IMG/VR virus record: IMGVR_UViG_3300023273_000426 | Location: 1-64,000 of that record | Strand: one strand, 5' to 3' | Source of the DNA: a virus | DNA: 64,000 bases | Made by a program: the position numbers and the translations under genes | In this document: in pieces, positions 7,143 to 14,908 of the stretch | Position numbering within the stretch: the stretch's first letter is position 1 | How the letters are laid out: every line of letters begins with the position of its first letter | Notes under the pieces: generated by a model | Seen by the model: only the letters and a program-made list of their open reading frames with translations | Database searches by the model: none | What the model was told of the DNA's origin: nothing

Positions 7143-7803
7143 TTTTAATGTGCCAATCTTTTAGATCTTGGGGTGAATTTATTTCAATGCCATCAAACTC
7201 AACTTCAACAACACCAATCCTAATACTATTTTGTATCCAACGCAGTTGCTCAAGTTGTTCTAATGTTTCTTCTGTATACTTGGTGCTTGCATTGTACATT
7301 GCCTTTACTTCTCTGTTGTATCCGTAAATACCTAAGTGATGATCTCCGTATGGCAAACTAGCTCTTAAGAACCAATGTGCCCTACCTCTATTATGTATCA
7401 TTTTAACACAGTTTGGATCACTTCGCAAGTTAAAATCCATTGTAGTATATGCAGTTGCTACATCGCTGCGTTGTAGTTCTGCTTCAACTGCACGAATGAT
7501 ATCTTCTGTAATATCAGGCATGTCGCCTTGTACATTTATGTAACGATCGTATTCTAATACTTTGTCGATTACTTGCATACAACGTTCGGTGCCGTTTTCC
7601 GCTTCTGTGGTCCAAAGACATTTAGTTGCACCAAGATAATTATATACCGTTTGATCGTCGGTTAGCACATATGTGTCTAATCCTGTAGCAGCACATTTGT
7701 TGTAAATGTGTTCTATCATAGGCACACCGTTTAACGGTGCCATAACCTTGCCAGGAAATCTTGTACTAGCGTATCTAGCAGGTATTAATATTGCTGTGGT
7801 CAT
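7123..7803 (-). CDS. kdsB: CMP-KDO synthetase (3-deoxy-manno-octulosonate cytidylyltransferase)
   Basis: A 226-residue KdsB-like enzyme, which would activate KDO with CTP to CMP-KDO, the donor for lipopolysaccharide inner core or capsule. The N-terminus has the nucleotidyltransferase loop ILIPARYASTRFPGKVM; YVLTDDQTVYNYL, TEAENGTERC and INVQGDMPDI (metal-binding Asp region) follow. I chose the ATG at 7803, which overlaps the kdsA stop in an ATGA, over one four residues earlier. KdsB is usually about 250 residues, so this is slightly compact. Directly downstream of kdsA, forming a two-step KDO module. Confidence 0.93.
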   Translation of the reverse strand: MTTAILIPARYASTRFPGKVMAPLNGVPMIEHIYNKCAATGLDTYVLTDDQTVYNYLGATKCLWTTEAENGTERCMQVIDKVLEYDRYINVQGDMPDITEDIIRAVEAELQRSDVATAYTTMDFNLRSDPNCVKMIHNRGRAHWFLRASLPYGDHHLGIYGYNREVKAMYNASTKYTEETLEQLEQLRWIQNSIRIGVVEVEFDGIEINSPQDLKDWHIKNEIRNN

Positions 7804-8591
7804 AGCCAACTCCATCCTCTAGCAGCATCGCTGATTACTTTAATCTGCTTTACTGTATCTTCAAAGTCTTCTAGTCGTAACATATTAGGACCGTCACTAG
7901 GCGCATTGTCTGGGTCGGCATGTACTTCTAAGAAGAAGTTGCTAATGCCCATAGCAGCGGCAGCACGAGCAAGACCTGGGACGTAATCACGATTACCGCC
8001 AGACGATTCACCGGCCCCTCCAGGTTTTTGTACTGAGTGCGTTGCGTCAAATACGATCGGAACGCTAAAGTTATCAAGCATGTACTGCATACCATTAAAA
8101 TCGACCACAAGATTGTTATATCCAAAGCTAGTTCCTCTTTCTGTTATCCATACTTCTTTAGCACCTTCTGTTTTTGAAAGGATACCTTTTACGTCCCACG
8201 GTGCAAGAAACTGTCCTTTTTTGATATTTACAACTTTGTCTGTAGCACAGGCTGCTTGTATTAGATCAGTTTGTCTACATAAGAATGCAGGAATCTGTAG
8301 TACATCGATTGCATCATCAAACTCGTCTCTAATAGTATGCACTTGGCGCACATCGTGTACATCTGTGAGAGTTTTTACTCCAAGTGTTTTTTTGATTTCA
8401 CGAAAGTCAAACAGTGTTGCGTACAGTCCTTGTCCGCGTTCGCCGTTTGCACTTGTACGGTTAGCTTTGTCGTAACTAGCCTTGAAGATATATTCTATGC
8501 CGTACTTGTCGCATACACGCTTGCATTCTTTAGCAATCTCTGCTGATTGTGCTAGTGTCTCGTGCTGGCATGGTCCTGCGATAATTCTCAT
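7800..8591 (-). CDS. kdsA: KDO-8-phosphate synthase
   Basis: A 263-residue KdsA, condensing arabinose-5-phosphate with phosphoenolpyruvate to KDO-8-phosphate. Signatures: IAGPCQHET at the N-terminus, FKASYDKANRTS, VLQIPAFLCRQTDL, NIKKGQFLAPWD, ERGTSFGYNNLVVDF, FDATHSVQKPGG and the C-terminal FLEVHADPDNAPSDGPNML. Asn in KANRTS and Cys in IAGPCQ are as expected for this family. It has its own sigma70-type promoter inside the upstream gene and an AAGGA ribosome-binding site. No KDO-8-phosphate phosphatase or KDO transferase is visible in the window, so host enzymes would have to complete the route, or they lie elsewhere. Confidence 0.96.
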   Translation of the reverse strand: MRIIAGPCQHETLAQSAEIAKECKRVCDKYGIEYIFKASYDKANRTSANGERGQGLYATLFDFREIKKTLGVKTLTDVHDVRQVHTIRDEFDDAIDVLQIPAFLCRQTDLIQAACATDKVVNIKKGQFLAPWDVKGILSKTEGAKEVWITERGTSFGYNNLVVDFNGMQYMLDNFSVPIVFDATHSVQKPGGAGESSGGNRDYVPGLARAAAAMGISNFFLEVHADPDNAPSDGPNMLRLEDFEDTVKQIKVISDAARGWSWL

Positions 8592-8863
8592 ACTTGATCC
8601 TTATTACTATCCTTAACAGTATAGTACATTACAAGCAATCTGTCAAGTTGTTTCTTTAATGCAGGATTAGAATCAGCTGTAAGATGCATATCTTGCCATT
8701 CACTCCAACTAAACATATCTCCAGTTGCTCTACTAACAGCATCTGGGTCGCCGCCAACTATCCATCTTGCTATTTCATTGAGTGGAGGATCTCTATAGCG
8801 GGCATACAAAACACCGTTTGCCCGCTCATAGATTAACGCTTGTCCCGGAATCAACTTAGCCAA
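8588..8863 (-). CDS. Small conserved protein, 91 residues
   Basis: A soluble 91-residue protein. Visible segments are LIPGQALIYERANGVLYARYRDPP, the tryptophan-containing IARWIVGG and MFSWSEWQDMHLTADS, and a charged C-terminus. I recall related proteins in marine phages, without a known function. The 3' end carries the kdsA promoter and overlaps kdsA by 4 nt. Upstream it follows the membrane-protein gene after 2 nt. Confidence 0.7.
   Translation of the reverse strand: MAKLIPGQALIYERANGVLYARYRDPPLNEIARWIVGGDPDAVSRATGDMFSWSEWQDMHLTADSNPALKKQLDRLLVMYYTVKDSNKDQV
8618..8646 (-). promoter_or_regulatory. Sigma70-type promoter for kdsA-kdsB
   Basis: The minus strand has a perfect TTGACA (8641-8646), a 17-nt spacer and TATACT (8618-8623). 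It lies inside the 3' end of the 91-residue gene. The predicted start leaves a leader of about 20 nt that contains AAGGA before the kdsA ATG. Confidence 0.85.
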
Positions 8864-8865
8864 GA

Positions 8866-9114
8866 TTACTTGTCCATTAACTCTGCTTTGCGCTTCTCGA
8901 TAGCTGCAAGGCGTTGAGCTTCTGCTTCAATGTCAGCAGAATCTTTTTCTGATTTTGCTGTTCCGTCGCGACCCATAACTACCAAAATGATTGCTGTGAT
9001 CAACGGTGAGATGAGTAGTGCAACTACAAACCAAAGCCATCCATTGCGTCCCCAGTTGTTAGCCCAATAGCCTACTAGTGCTGAAAACACTACTGCCATT
9101 AAAATAATATCCAT
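8866..9114 (-). CDS. Small membrane protein with two transmembrane segments
   Basis: An 82-residue protein with one hydrophobic helix at about residues 2-19 (IILMAVVFSALVGYWA) and a second at about 28-50 (LWFVVALLISPLITAIILVV), joined by a short NNWGRNG turn. A charged, Ala/Glu/Lys-rich C-terminal tail follows and is probably helical. The turn and the second helix resemble a common bacterial small membrane family. A role in the host inner membrane (for instance in envelope modification or superinfection exclusion) is only a guess. It is in the operon between the cupin gene and the 91-residue gene. Confidence 0.75.
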   Translation of the reverse strand: MDIILMAVVFSALVGYWANNWGRNGWLWFVVALLISPLITAIILVVMGRDGTAKSEKDSADIEAEAQRLAAIEKRKAELMDK

Positions 9115-9115
9115 T

Positions 9116-9478
9116 TTACTTCTTTCCTTTTACTTCGGTGCCGCTAGTACGACGAACAATGTCATCGTGATTAAATTCAGCCCAGTACAGTTCAAAAGCG
9201 ACACCGTCTTCTAGTCCTTCGAACTGATGAATTTTACCGGGCTTGACTTGTGTAAAGTCGCCTGCGTTTAGAATAGTTTCATCAACTAAGCCTTGATCAT
9301 CTTGCCACACACGAACAATCATCTGTCCTGACTCTACATAAAAGCCATTCCATTTAAATCTATGTTCGTGCTCCGAACATTTGTAACCTTTGTTGAATTC
9401 AATACGATGAAACTCTAGTACACCGTTTGCATGGATCAACTCTGTGTTGCCCCAAATCTTTCCTGCTTTTATTCCCAT
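9116..9478 (-). CDS. Single-domain cupin protein
   Basis: A 120-residue cupin. The first cupin motif is visible as GYKCSEHEHRFKWNGFYVESG, with the histidines of SEHEH as probable metal ligands; the second is GDFTQVKPGKIHQFEGLEDG, with its histidine. The size and the VESGQMIVRV strand resemble mannose-6-phosphate-isomerase-type or sugar-binding cupins. The same fold is fused to the nucleotidyltransferase at 17507-18271. It starts one base into the end of the oxygenase gene. Substrate unknown; a sugar nucleotide or a small metabolite is likely. Confidence 0.8.
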   Translation of the reverse strand: MGIKAGKIWGNTELIHANGVLEFHRIEFNKGYKCSEHEHRFKWNGFYVESGQMIVRVWQDDQGLVDETILNAGDFTQVKPGKIHQFEGLEDGVAFELYWAEFNHDDIVRRTSGTEVKGKK

Positions 9479-10077
9479 TATGCTATATACTCCTTTAATA
9501 TTTCTATTGCCTCGTGCCAGCTAACATATTGTTCTGTTTCAATATCCCAAACTGGTTGAAAGCATACTGTCCATCGTGGCTGGTTTCCTGGATTAAGTGT
9601 ACCATGCAATACACCTGTATTTACAATACTAGGTTTATTTGTATTAGCTCTATGCAATACTGTACAATCTTTTGGTGATGCTGTTAATACTGTAATTTCA
9701 TCATTGTATATTATGCTTTCGTCGCCTTTTGTATTTACACCAGGCTTAACTGTATATTCAAAAGTTTTATCTGCTTTGTACCATATTATTTCGCCATCTT
9801 CAGGTCCCCACGTTTGATTTATCTTTACAAATTCAGTTTCGTAATGATAAAAGTCTGTATGTATTGGTACCTTGCCGCCGTTTGGCGGAGTATAAAAACA
9901 TTCAATCATCAACAACTTCATATCAAACTGTGCTAAGAAATCTACCATATTTTGATCGTAGTGATTGGGCAAATGCTGTTGCATTACAGTTTTTTGATTA
10001 GTATCAAATAGATCTGGTTTTTTAATTTCAAAAGGAAGATCTATATATCTATGATATCTGTTATAAAAGTTTTCCAA
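9478..10077 (-). CDS. Probable 2-oxoglutarate/Fe(II) oxygenase
   Basis: A 199-residue protein starting at a TTG at 10077; there is no ATG near the N-terminus, and the first residues (ENFYNRYHRYIDLPF) look like a real protein start. The iron-binding HxD is seen in VPIHTDFYHYE at about residue 72. A distal histidine and arginine occur in NTGVLHGTLN...NQPRWTVCF near residues 155-170, matching the HxD...H...R pattern of 2OG-dependent dioxygenases. Such enzymes are common in marine T4-like phages. Substrate unknown. It overlaps the gene upstream by 17 nt. Confidence 0.62.
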   Translation of the reverse strand: MENFYNRYHRYIDLPFEIKKPDLFDTNQKTVMQQHLPNHYDQNMVDFLAQFDMKLLMIECFYTPPNGGKVPIHTDFYHYETEFVKINQTWGPEDGEIIWYKADKTFEYTVKPGVNTKGDESIIYNDEITVLTASPKDCTVLHRANTNKPSIVNTGVLHGTLNPGNQPRWTVCFQPVWDIETEQYVSWHEAIEILKEYIA

Positions 10078-10567
10078 AATCTATTATCTCACACTGTCTA
10101 CTTATATCCTTAACAAAAAATGCACATAGAGGATTTTCTCCTTCTGTAATCGGAACACTTAAAAGTTGTCCGTTTTTCATTTTAGGAAAATACCATTTAA
10201 CATCGTTATAGAAATTTACTATCTCAATGCTACCAAATCCTGGCTGAAAACTAGTTAGTGGATTGAACAAAAAAGATTCAAATCCACGTTCATTTAAACT
10301 TGTAATCGGCAATACTTCTAAATCACTGCCGGCTTCACTACATCCAACAGCAATACACCAATCCAATGGCATAGTAACTTGATGTCCATTAATTTCTATA
10401 ACTGCTGCCGGACTATTAAAACTTTCTAAAAAGATTAATGGTACATAAAAGAAATCAGGATCTTGTGGACTACTGTTATCTAACACACTAAATCGCATAG
10501 TGTCGTCTACTTCTTCTGGCAAACTATTTAAGTTAAAACTTTTATTTTCTAATGTAAGTATATTCAT
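10061..10567 (-). CDS. Conserved phage protein next to UvsW
   Basis: A 168-residue protein of unknown function. Recognisable segments are MPLDWCIAVG, VLPITSLNERGFESFLFNPL, IEIVNFYNDVKWYFPKMKNGQLLSVPI and NPLCAFFVKDIS. I recall the same order of motifs (a PL-WC core, then PITSLN-RGF, VKWYFPK) in marine T4-like phage proteins of unknown role. No zinc site, transmembrane helix or signal peptide. It overlaps uvsW by 4 nt. Confidence 0.72.
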   Translation of the reverse strand: MNILTLENKSFNLNSLPEEVDDTMRFSVLDNSSPQDPDFFYVPLIFLESFNSPAAVIEINGHQVTMPLDWCIAVGCSEAGSDLEVLPITSLNERGFESFLFNPLTSFQPGFGSIEIVNFYNDVKWYFPKMKNGQLLSVPITEGENPLCAFFVKDISRQCEIIDFGKLL

Positions 10568-12036
10568 TTATTCCAATCTACTTTCTCAATTGTGAATGGA
10601 TACTCTGCTTCTTTGTAAAACTTTTTACGCTGAGTTAGATGTCGCTTCGCAAACTTACACGTACTTGTAAGATCCCATATTTGTACGAAGTCTTTATCTT
10701 TTGCCTTTCTTACGCCTCTACCAATACTTTGTATAACACGCACGAAAGACTTACCAGGCTCAAGGAGAACAAGATTAAAAATACGTGGAATGTTAAGGCC
10801 GACGGCGGCGACTCCATACGTTGCGATAATGACTTCATTAGTTCCTTCGCGAATCGTGTCATATGTTTCCTTTCTGTCTTTGTTCTTAACAGCGCCGCTT
10901 ATAAATGTGCTGCCTGGTATCAGTTCTGCTAGTGCTTCACCTGCACTAATTCTATCTACTAGTATAAGTGTATTGCCTGAGTCTTTTACTGTATTTAATA
11001 GTTTGCCTATATATTCTAAACGTGCTGTATTTGTTGTTAAATATTTTAATTCTTCTTGGTAGCCTGCATGTGCTACTGTATCTATTAGTTGTACTACATT
11101 AACATGACATTGTGATAATACACCTTTGTCTTGTAATTCTTTTGCACTAATATTGCCAATCACTGGACCAAGACTAGCGTGAATACTTTCGAACTCAAAC
11201 TTCTCTTTAGGCACCGTGCCAGTTAGTCCCCAACGTATGGGTGCATTACGTAGGTTGCGAGTAAGCAAGTTCTTAAGAACTTCTGCTTTGGCTTGGTGTA
11301 CTTCGTCGACAATAATAGTGCTTACACCTTCTAAGAATTCGGCCAGTGATAACACTGCGCTTCCGTCCTTATGCTTCTTGTCTAGAATATTCAAACTCTG
11401 CCAAGTGCATATAGTGTGAGTCTTACCTAAGTTCTTCCTGTCTCCGAAGTACACCCCTACATCGAGACCGCAGTTAATATAGTCCTCTTCTGTTTGTTCT
11501 ACTAAGCTCTTGTTAGGAACAATCACAAGACTTCTACCATACGGCTCAGTTATGTGTGACAGCGTTGCTGTAGTAATAGTTTTACCTGCACCAGTAGCAA
11601 TCTGTTGCAAGCTCTGTGGATTGTTTAAAAAGTTGTTGATTGCCTCAACTTGATAATCTCGAAGAATAATGTCTTCGCCTTCTGCAGGATGACCTTCCGG
11701 CCATTGTACGCCTTGGTCTGCCCAATAACTTTCTGTTACTGGAGTAAAGTTTAACTGTATTGGATGTCGTCTGTCTTCAATGTCTACAATCTGTACACGA
11801 TTTTTAGAGAGCACTTCTTGTACAACATCAAGATGATTAACATAACCAGTGCCGCCAATACCAAAAAAAGCAACCTTGCCGTCCCAACGTCCGAGTTTGT
11901 ATTGTGGCATGTGTTTTGCATATGGTACTTCAAACTTTAGTGCATTAGACAGTTTGCGTCTAACGTCTACATCAAGTCCTTCTATCTTAATGTTTACTTC
12001 ATCTTCGATTATCAGTTTACAACTTGCCACTGGCAT
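10564..12036 (-). CDS. uvsW: UvsW-like DNA/RNA-DNA helicase
   Basis: A superfamily 2 helicase of about 490 residues. Motif I is ATGAGKT (residues about 147-153), motif II DEVH (244-247), motif III GLTGT, and motif VI QSIGRGVRK near residue 445. The N-terminal part with QYKLGRWDGKVAFF matches the UvsW N-terminal domain (YGNWDGRIRL in T4). In T4, UvsW unwinds R-loops and branched DNA and switches origin-dependent to recombination-dependent replication. Starts at an ATG at 12036 or a GTG at 12030 are both possible; GGGAG is placed better for the GTG. An earlier TTG at 12045 is less likely. Confidence 0.93.
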   Translation of the reverse strand: MPVASCKLIIEDEVNIKIEGLDVDVRRKLSNALKFEVPYAKHMPQYKLGRWDGKVAFFGIGGTGYVNHLDVVQEVLSKNRVQIVDIEDRRHPIQLNFTPVTESYWADQGVQWPEGHPAEGEDIILRDYQVEAINNFLNNPQSLQQIATGAGKTITTATLSHITEPYGRSLVIVPNKSLVEQTEEDYINCGLDVGVYFGDRKNLGKTHTICTWQSLNILDKKHKDGSAVLSLAEFLEGVSTIIVDEVHQAKAEVLKNLLTRNLRNAPIRWGLTGTVPKEKFEFESIHASLGPVIGNISAKELQDKGVLSQCHVNVVQLIDTVAHAGYQEELKYLTTNTARLEYIGKLLNTVKDSGNTLILVDRISAGEALAELIPGSTFISGAVKNKDRKETYDTIREGTNEVIIATYGVAAVGLNIPRIFNLVLLEPGKSFVRVIQSIGRGVRKAKDKDFVQIWDLTSTCKFAKRHLTQRKKFYKEAEYPFTIEKVDWNK

Positions 12037-13186
12037 AACTCCCAAAAAGACCTACATGATTATCATTATATATAATGCAGTCGCAGTTTATATCTACATA
12101 ATACTTTACATTACTACGTGAGCGTATGCTAGATTTACTTAAACAACAAATAGGTAAAAAACTAGAACTCAATAAAGTCTTAGGTAGTTTGTTCTTTTTA
12201 ATATATACTATTTTTGTGTTGTTGTCAACCCAATTATTTAACTTTTGATTTTTTACATATGCATTTAACTCTAAGTTTTTTGTATCACTTGAATCTACTC
12301 TAAACATAACCGATTGCAAACTACTATCAACATATGGTAAAAATGCTTGATGAGCTTCAATAAGTTGTTGATGACAATCATCTTCATCAACTGTAACAAT
12401 CAACGGAAACCGATTGAGTACATTAATACTATTTGCAATATCACTCATTGTCCATGTTTGAGGGTCTGCTGGTACAGACGAACTTGTTCTATAAGCAATC
12501 ATTTCAGTTAAGTCTAGAGAATCAATGTTATCATTTGAATAGCCGTATCTTAATGAACGATCAGCTTGTTGTAAAGGTGTTAGACTTTTTATGTATTCGC
12601 GTTCTGTTGTATCCATTCTGTTTAATACATTTTCAAATGACGAACTATACTTTGATTTATCATCTAATATATTTTTAACTTTGTTAACATATTCAACTAT
12701 TATTTCATCAGTTTTAAAACTACGTTCTTCTAATGCGCTGAGTATTTTAAACGCATTAGTTGGTGTTAGTTTATAAAAGTGTTCGTGCGATCCGCGAACA
12801 TGAAAATATTCTCGATTTGGTATATTTAAACTTTGTATTTTTACTATATCTTTTTTATTAAACGGAAATCTCACCTTGATCCATGTAGAATCTTTCGACG
12901 ATGGTTTGAACCGTGGTCGACCAGGAATACTTTCTCCATCAATAATAATAATATATTTTTCTCTATTAACAGATCTCAACGGCATACGTGTTGGTAAATC
13001 TTCTATAGAAATATTATCCAACTCTGATTCAAATGGTTTTAGCTTTTCTAAAACCAATGCATATTGTCTATCAGTTAATGCAACATCTTTTTGTGTTTGT
13101 TGACATATACTTTCTAAAATAGCACGAGCAGGCGTTTCTATGTTAACTTCGTATAATAGTTTATGGAGTACATTTTCTAAGTTCAT
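12017..13186 (-). CDS. Conserved phage protein of unknown function, upstream of uvsW
   Basis: A 389-residue protein. The N-terminal third (NIETPARAILESICQQTQKDV, then YIIIIDGESIPGRPRFKPSS) leads to STWIKVRFPFNKKDIVKI and YFHVRGSHEHFYKLTP. The C-terminal half has INVLNRFPLIVTVDEDD and NTKIVYIKKNKLPKTLL. I recall proteins with this motif order beside uvsW in marine T4-like phages, without a function. No Walker motif is seen; a nucleic-acid-related role is inferred from position. It has its own sigma70-type promoter, whose -10 box is 6 nt before the ATG with no Shine-Dalgarno sequence (leaderless candidate). Confidence 0.75.
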   Translation of the reverse strand: MNLENVLHKLLYEVNIETPARAILESICQQTQKDVALTDRQYALVLEKLKPFESELDNISIEDLPTRMPLRSVNREKYIIIIDGESIPGRPRFKPSSKDSTWIKVRFPFNKKDIVKIQSLNIPNREYFHVRGSHEHFYKLTPTNAFKILSALEERSFKTDEIIVEYVNKVKNILDDKSKYSSSFENVLNRMDTTEREYIKSLTPLQQADRSLRYGYSNDNIDSLDLTEMIAYRTSSSVPADPQTWTMSDIANSINVLNRFPLIVTVDEDDCHQQLIEAHQAFLPYVDSSLQSVMFRVDSSDTKNLELNAYVKNQKLNNWVDNNTKIVYIKKNKLPKTLLSSSFLPICCLSKSSIRSRSNVKYYVDINCDCIIYNDNHVGLFGSYASGKL

Positions 13187-13192
13187 ACAAAC

Positions 13193-13221
13193 AATATAAC
13201 ATATTACAACCTACTAGTCAA
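13193..13221 (-). promoter_or_regulatory. Sigma70-type promoter for the 389-residue gene and uvsW, leaderless
   Basis: The minus strand has TTGACT (13216-13221), a 17-nt spacer and TATATT (13193-13198). Exactly 6 nt lie between the -10 box and the ATG at 13186, so +1 coincides with the start codon. The -35 box overlaps the end of the preceding gene. Confidence 0.82.
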
Positions 13222-14049
13222 GTTTTTCAGTGACAATCCTTGAGATATTTCATCAAGAGTATATTCGGTGTGAGCATAATCATTTAGCCATTGCTTACGG
13301 TTTGGCCTCCTTGGATGTTCTATATTTTTAAAATCAGTGTTTGAAACATCATACGCAAGACTGCTTGGCCCAGAAAATACTGGTATGCCAGCTAGTATAG
13401 CCAATGGCCCGGGATTACTACTCCAACTTACAACAGCGTGAACTTTGTTAAATGATAGATTATAATCATCATACGTATTCAATAGTTTTTGAGGCTGATC
13501 TCTATAAACATTTTTATACTGTCTTTCAATGTCCGGCAACGGGCATCTTGGATGTGGTCGAAAAACTATAGGCATATCAGTATATGTTTGTATTTCATCT
13601 ATAGTATTCATCACCCAGTTACTCATACGTGGCATGCCTTGCCACTGTAGGCTTTTATCATGTTGCCCGCATATTAGTATATACTCGCCGTTGTCTCGCC
13701 ACGGCTTTAGAGATAGACCGAGTAGACAACAGCGATCACTGTTATTACTATTAGGCCCAAAGTAAGCATCTCTATTGATGCCATTTAGTCCCACCTTCCA
13801 TGTTGTTCCTCGATTGATTCCACCCACTTCCAATACGATTGTTGGTTTGCCGGTCTGTTGATTTTCATTCCAAATACGTGCGTTAGGAGCCATCCTACCG
13901 TGAAATAATACACTCCATATAACATCAATGCCATTATTACTAGCATTATCGCTACAAGTGTGCCCAAGTGCATTAGCACCTTGTCTAAAAGCATCGAAAA
14001 CAGGGGTTGAATTTTGTGCGCCATATTGTGTCCATAAATTAAAGTTCAT
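13204..14049 (-). CDS. KpsS-like capsular polysaccharide / glycosyltransferase-type protein
   Basis: A 281-residue protein starting at an ATG at 14049 with AGGA upstream. The C-terminal half has MPIVFRPHPRCPLPD and HAVVSWSSNPGPLAILAGIPVFSGP, the pattern of capsule-synthesis proteins of the KpsS/KpsC type (nucleotide-binding end of a GT-B-like fold). It is paralogous to the products at 14896-15825 and 15812-16624, sharing the order R-x-HP, an Asn/Ser-rich strand, then a gene-specific G-P loop and a WL motif. The family links KDO or sugars to a lipid or chain end. The acceptor here is unknown. It is the last gene of the glycan cassette on this strand. Confidence 0.72.
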   Translation of the reverse strand: MNFNLWTQYGAQNSTPVFDAFRQGANALGHTCSDNASNNGIDVIWSVLFHGRMAPNARIWNENQQTGKPTIVLEVGGINRGTTWKVGLNGINRDAYFGPNSNNSDRCCLLGLSLKPWRDNGEYILICGQHDKSLQWQGMPRMSNWVMNTIDEIQTYTDMPIVFRPHPRCPLPDIERQYKNVYRDQPQKLLNTYDDYNLSFNKVHAVVSWSSNPGPLAILAGIPVFSGPSSLAYDVSNTDFKNIEHPRRPNRKQWLNDYAHTEYTLDEISQGLSLKNLTSRL

Positions 14050-14050
14050 T

Positions 14051-14077
14051 GTTAAATATCCTAGTACACTATTTAAC
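14051..14077. promoter_or_regulatory. Inverted repeat between divergent genes; possible facing late boxes
   Basis: An 8-bp inverted repeat, GTTAAATA (14051-14058) and TATTTAAC (14070-14077), with an 11-nt spacer. Each arm read outward resembles a late box (GTTAAATA, compare GCTAAATA before gp14 and gp18). The plus-strand copy points to the gene at 14090, the minus-strand copy to the gene starting at 14049, so two overlapping face-to-face promoters, or an operator, are possible. Confidence 0.45.
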
Positions 14078-14089
14078 AAGGATTAGCCC

Positions 14090-14908
14090 GTGACAACAAT
14101 TTCTTTTGTATCAACTTTCCACAAGCCTGTATTAGATTTATACGGGCAACGCTTTGTTGACAGTTTTAGTAAAAACATTGATCAACAAATAAAACTTTAT
14201 CTGTATGCAGAAGACTGTGTTCCTGTTACAGATGATCCACGTATACACATTATGGATCATCATGCAACACTTCCAAAACTAGTTGCATTTAAAAACAAAT
14301 GGAAAGATGTGCCTAAAGCAAATGGAAAATGTCCATGGCCTGAAAGGCGTCCAAGAGATCATCATAAAGAGTTTAAATGGAATGCAATACGATTTGCCAA
14401 CAAAGTATATGCAGTATTTGATGCTGCACAACGTTGCGATACAGATTGGCTTGTTTGGCTAGATGCTGATACGTATGTACACTCGCCTGCATTATTAATG
14501 GACTTGCAAAAGTTTACACCCAAACGTGCTTGGATGAGTTATTTAGGCAGAGGAAAGAAGTGGCCCGAGTGCGGGTTTTACGGGCTAAATCTTAAAACAG
14601 ATGCAGCACAAGAGTTTTTAGCAGAGTTTGAACGTGTGTACCAAGATGCTGAAAATGGAATATTCCAAATGGAAGAATGGCATGATAGTTATGTATTTGA
14701 AGAAGTAAGAAAAAAGATACAACACAAACATAGCCGAGTGCCGTTTTTTAACATAAGCGGTGATTTAATAAACGGCGAAGGACACCCAATGATTAACAGT
14801 GATTTAGGAAAATATTTTGATCACTTGAAAGGCGACAGAAAAGAAGTTGGGAAAAGCAACAAACCAAAAGACTTGAAAGTTAAACGCACTGAAAGTTATT
14901 GGCAGTAG
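14090..14908 (+). CDS. Glycosyltransferase, GT-A type
   Basis: A 272-residue protein on the opposite strand to the rest of the cassette, starting at a GTG with AAGGA 7 nt upstream. The metal/nucleotide-sugar site is WLVWLDADTYVHSP (DAD at 125-127). It shares this and MSYLGRGKKWPECGFYGLNL with the product at 20506-21258 (SYLGRDGKY.E.GW..FNL), so the two are paralogues. A conserved E-W-HDSYVF segment precedes the basic C-terminus (KDLKVKRTESYWQ). It would add a sugar to a glycan; donor and acceptor unknown. Its 3' end overlaps the convergent gene by 13 nt. Confidence 0.85.
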   Translation: MTTISFVSTFHKPVLDLYGQRFVDSFSKNIDQQIKLYLYAEDCVPVTDDPRIHIMDHHATLPKLVAFKNKWKDVPKANGKCPWPERRPRDHHKEFKWNAIRFANKVYAVFDAAQRCDTDWLVWLDADTYVHSPALLMDLQKFTPKRAWMSYLGRGKKWPECGFYGLNLKTDAAQEFLAEFERVYQDAENGIFQMEEWHDSYVFEEVRKKIQHKHSRVPFFNISGDLINGEGHPMINSDLGKYFDHLKGDRKEVGKSNKPKDLKVKRTESYWQ

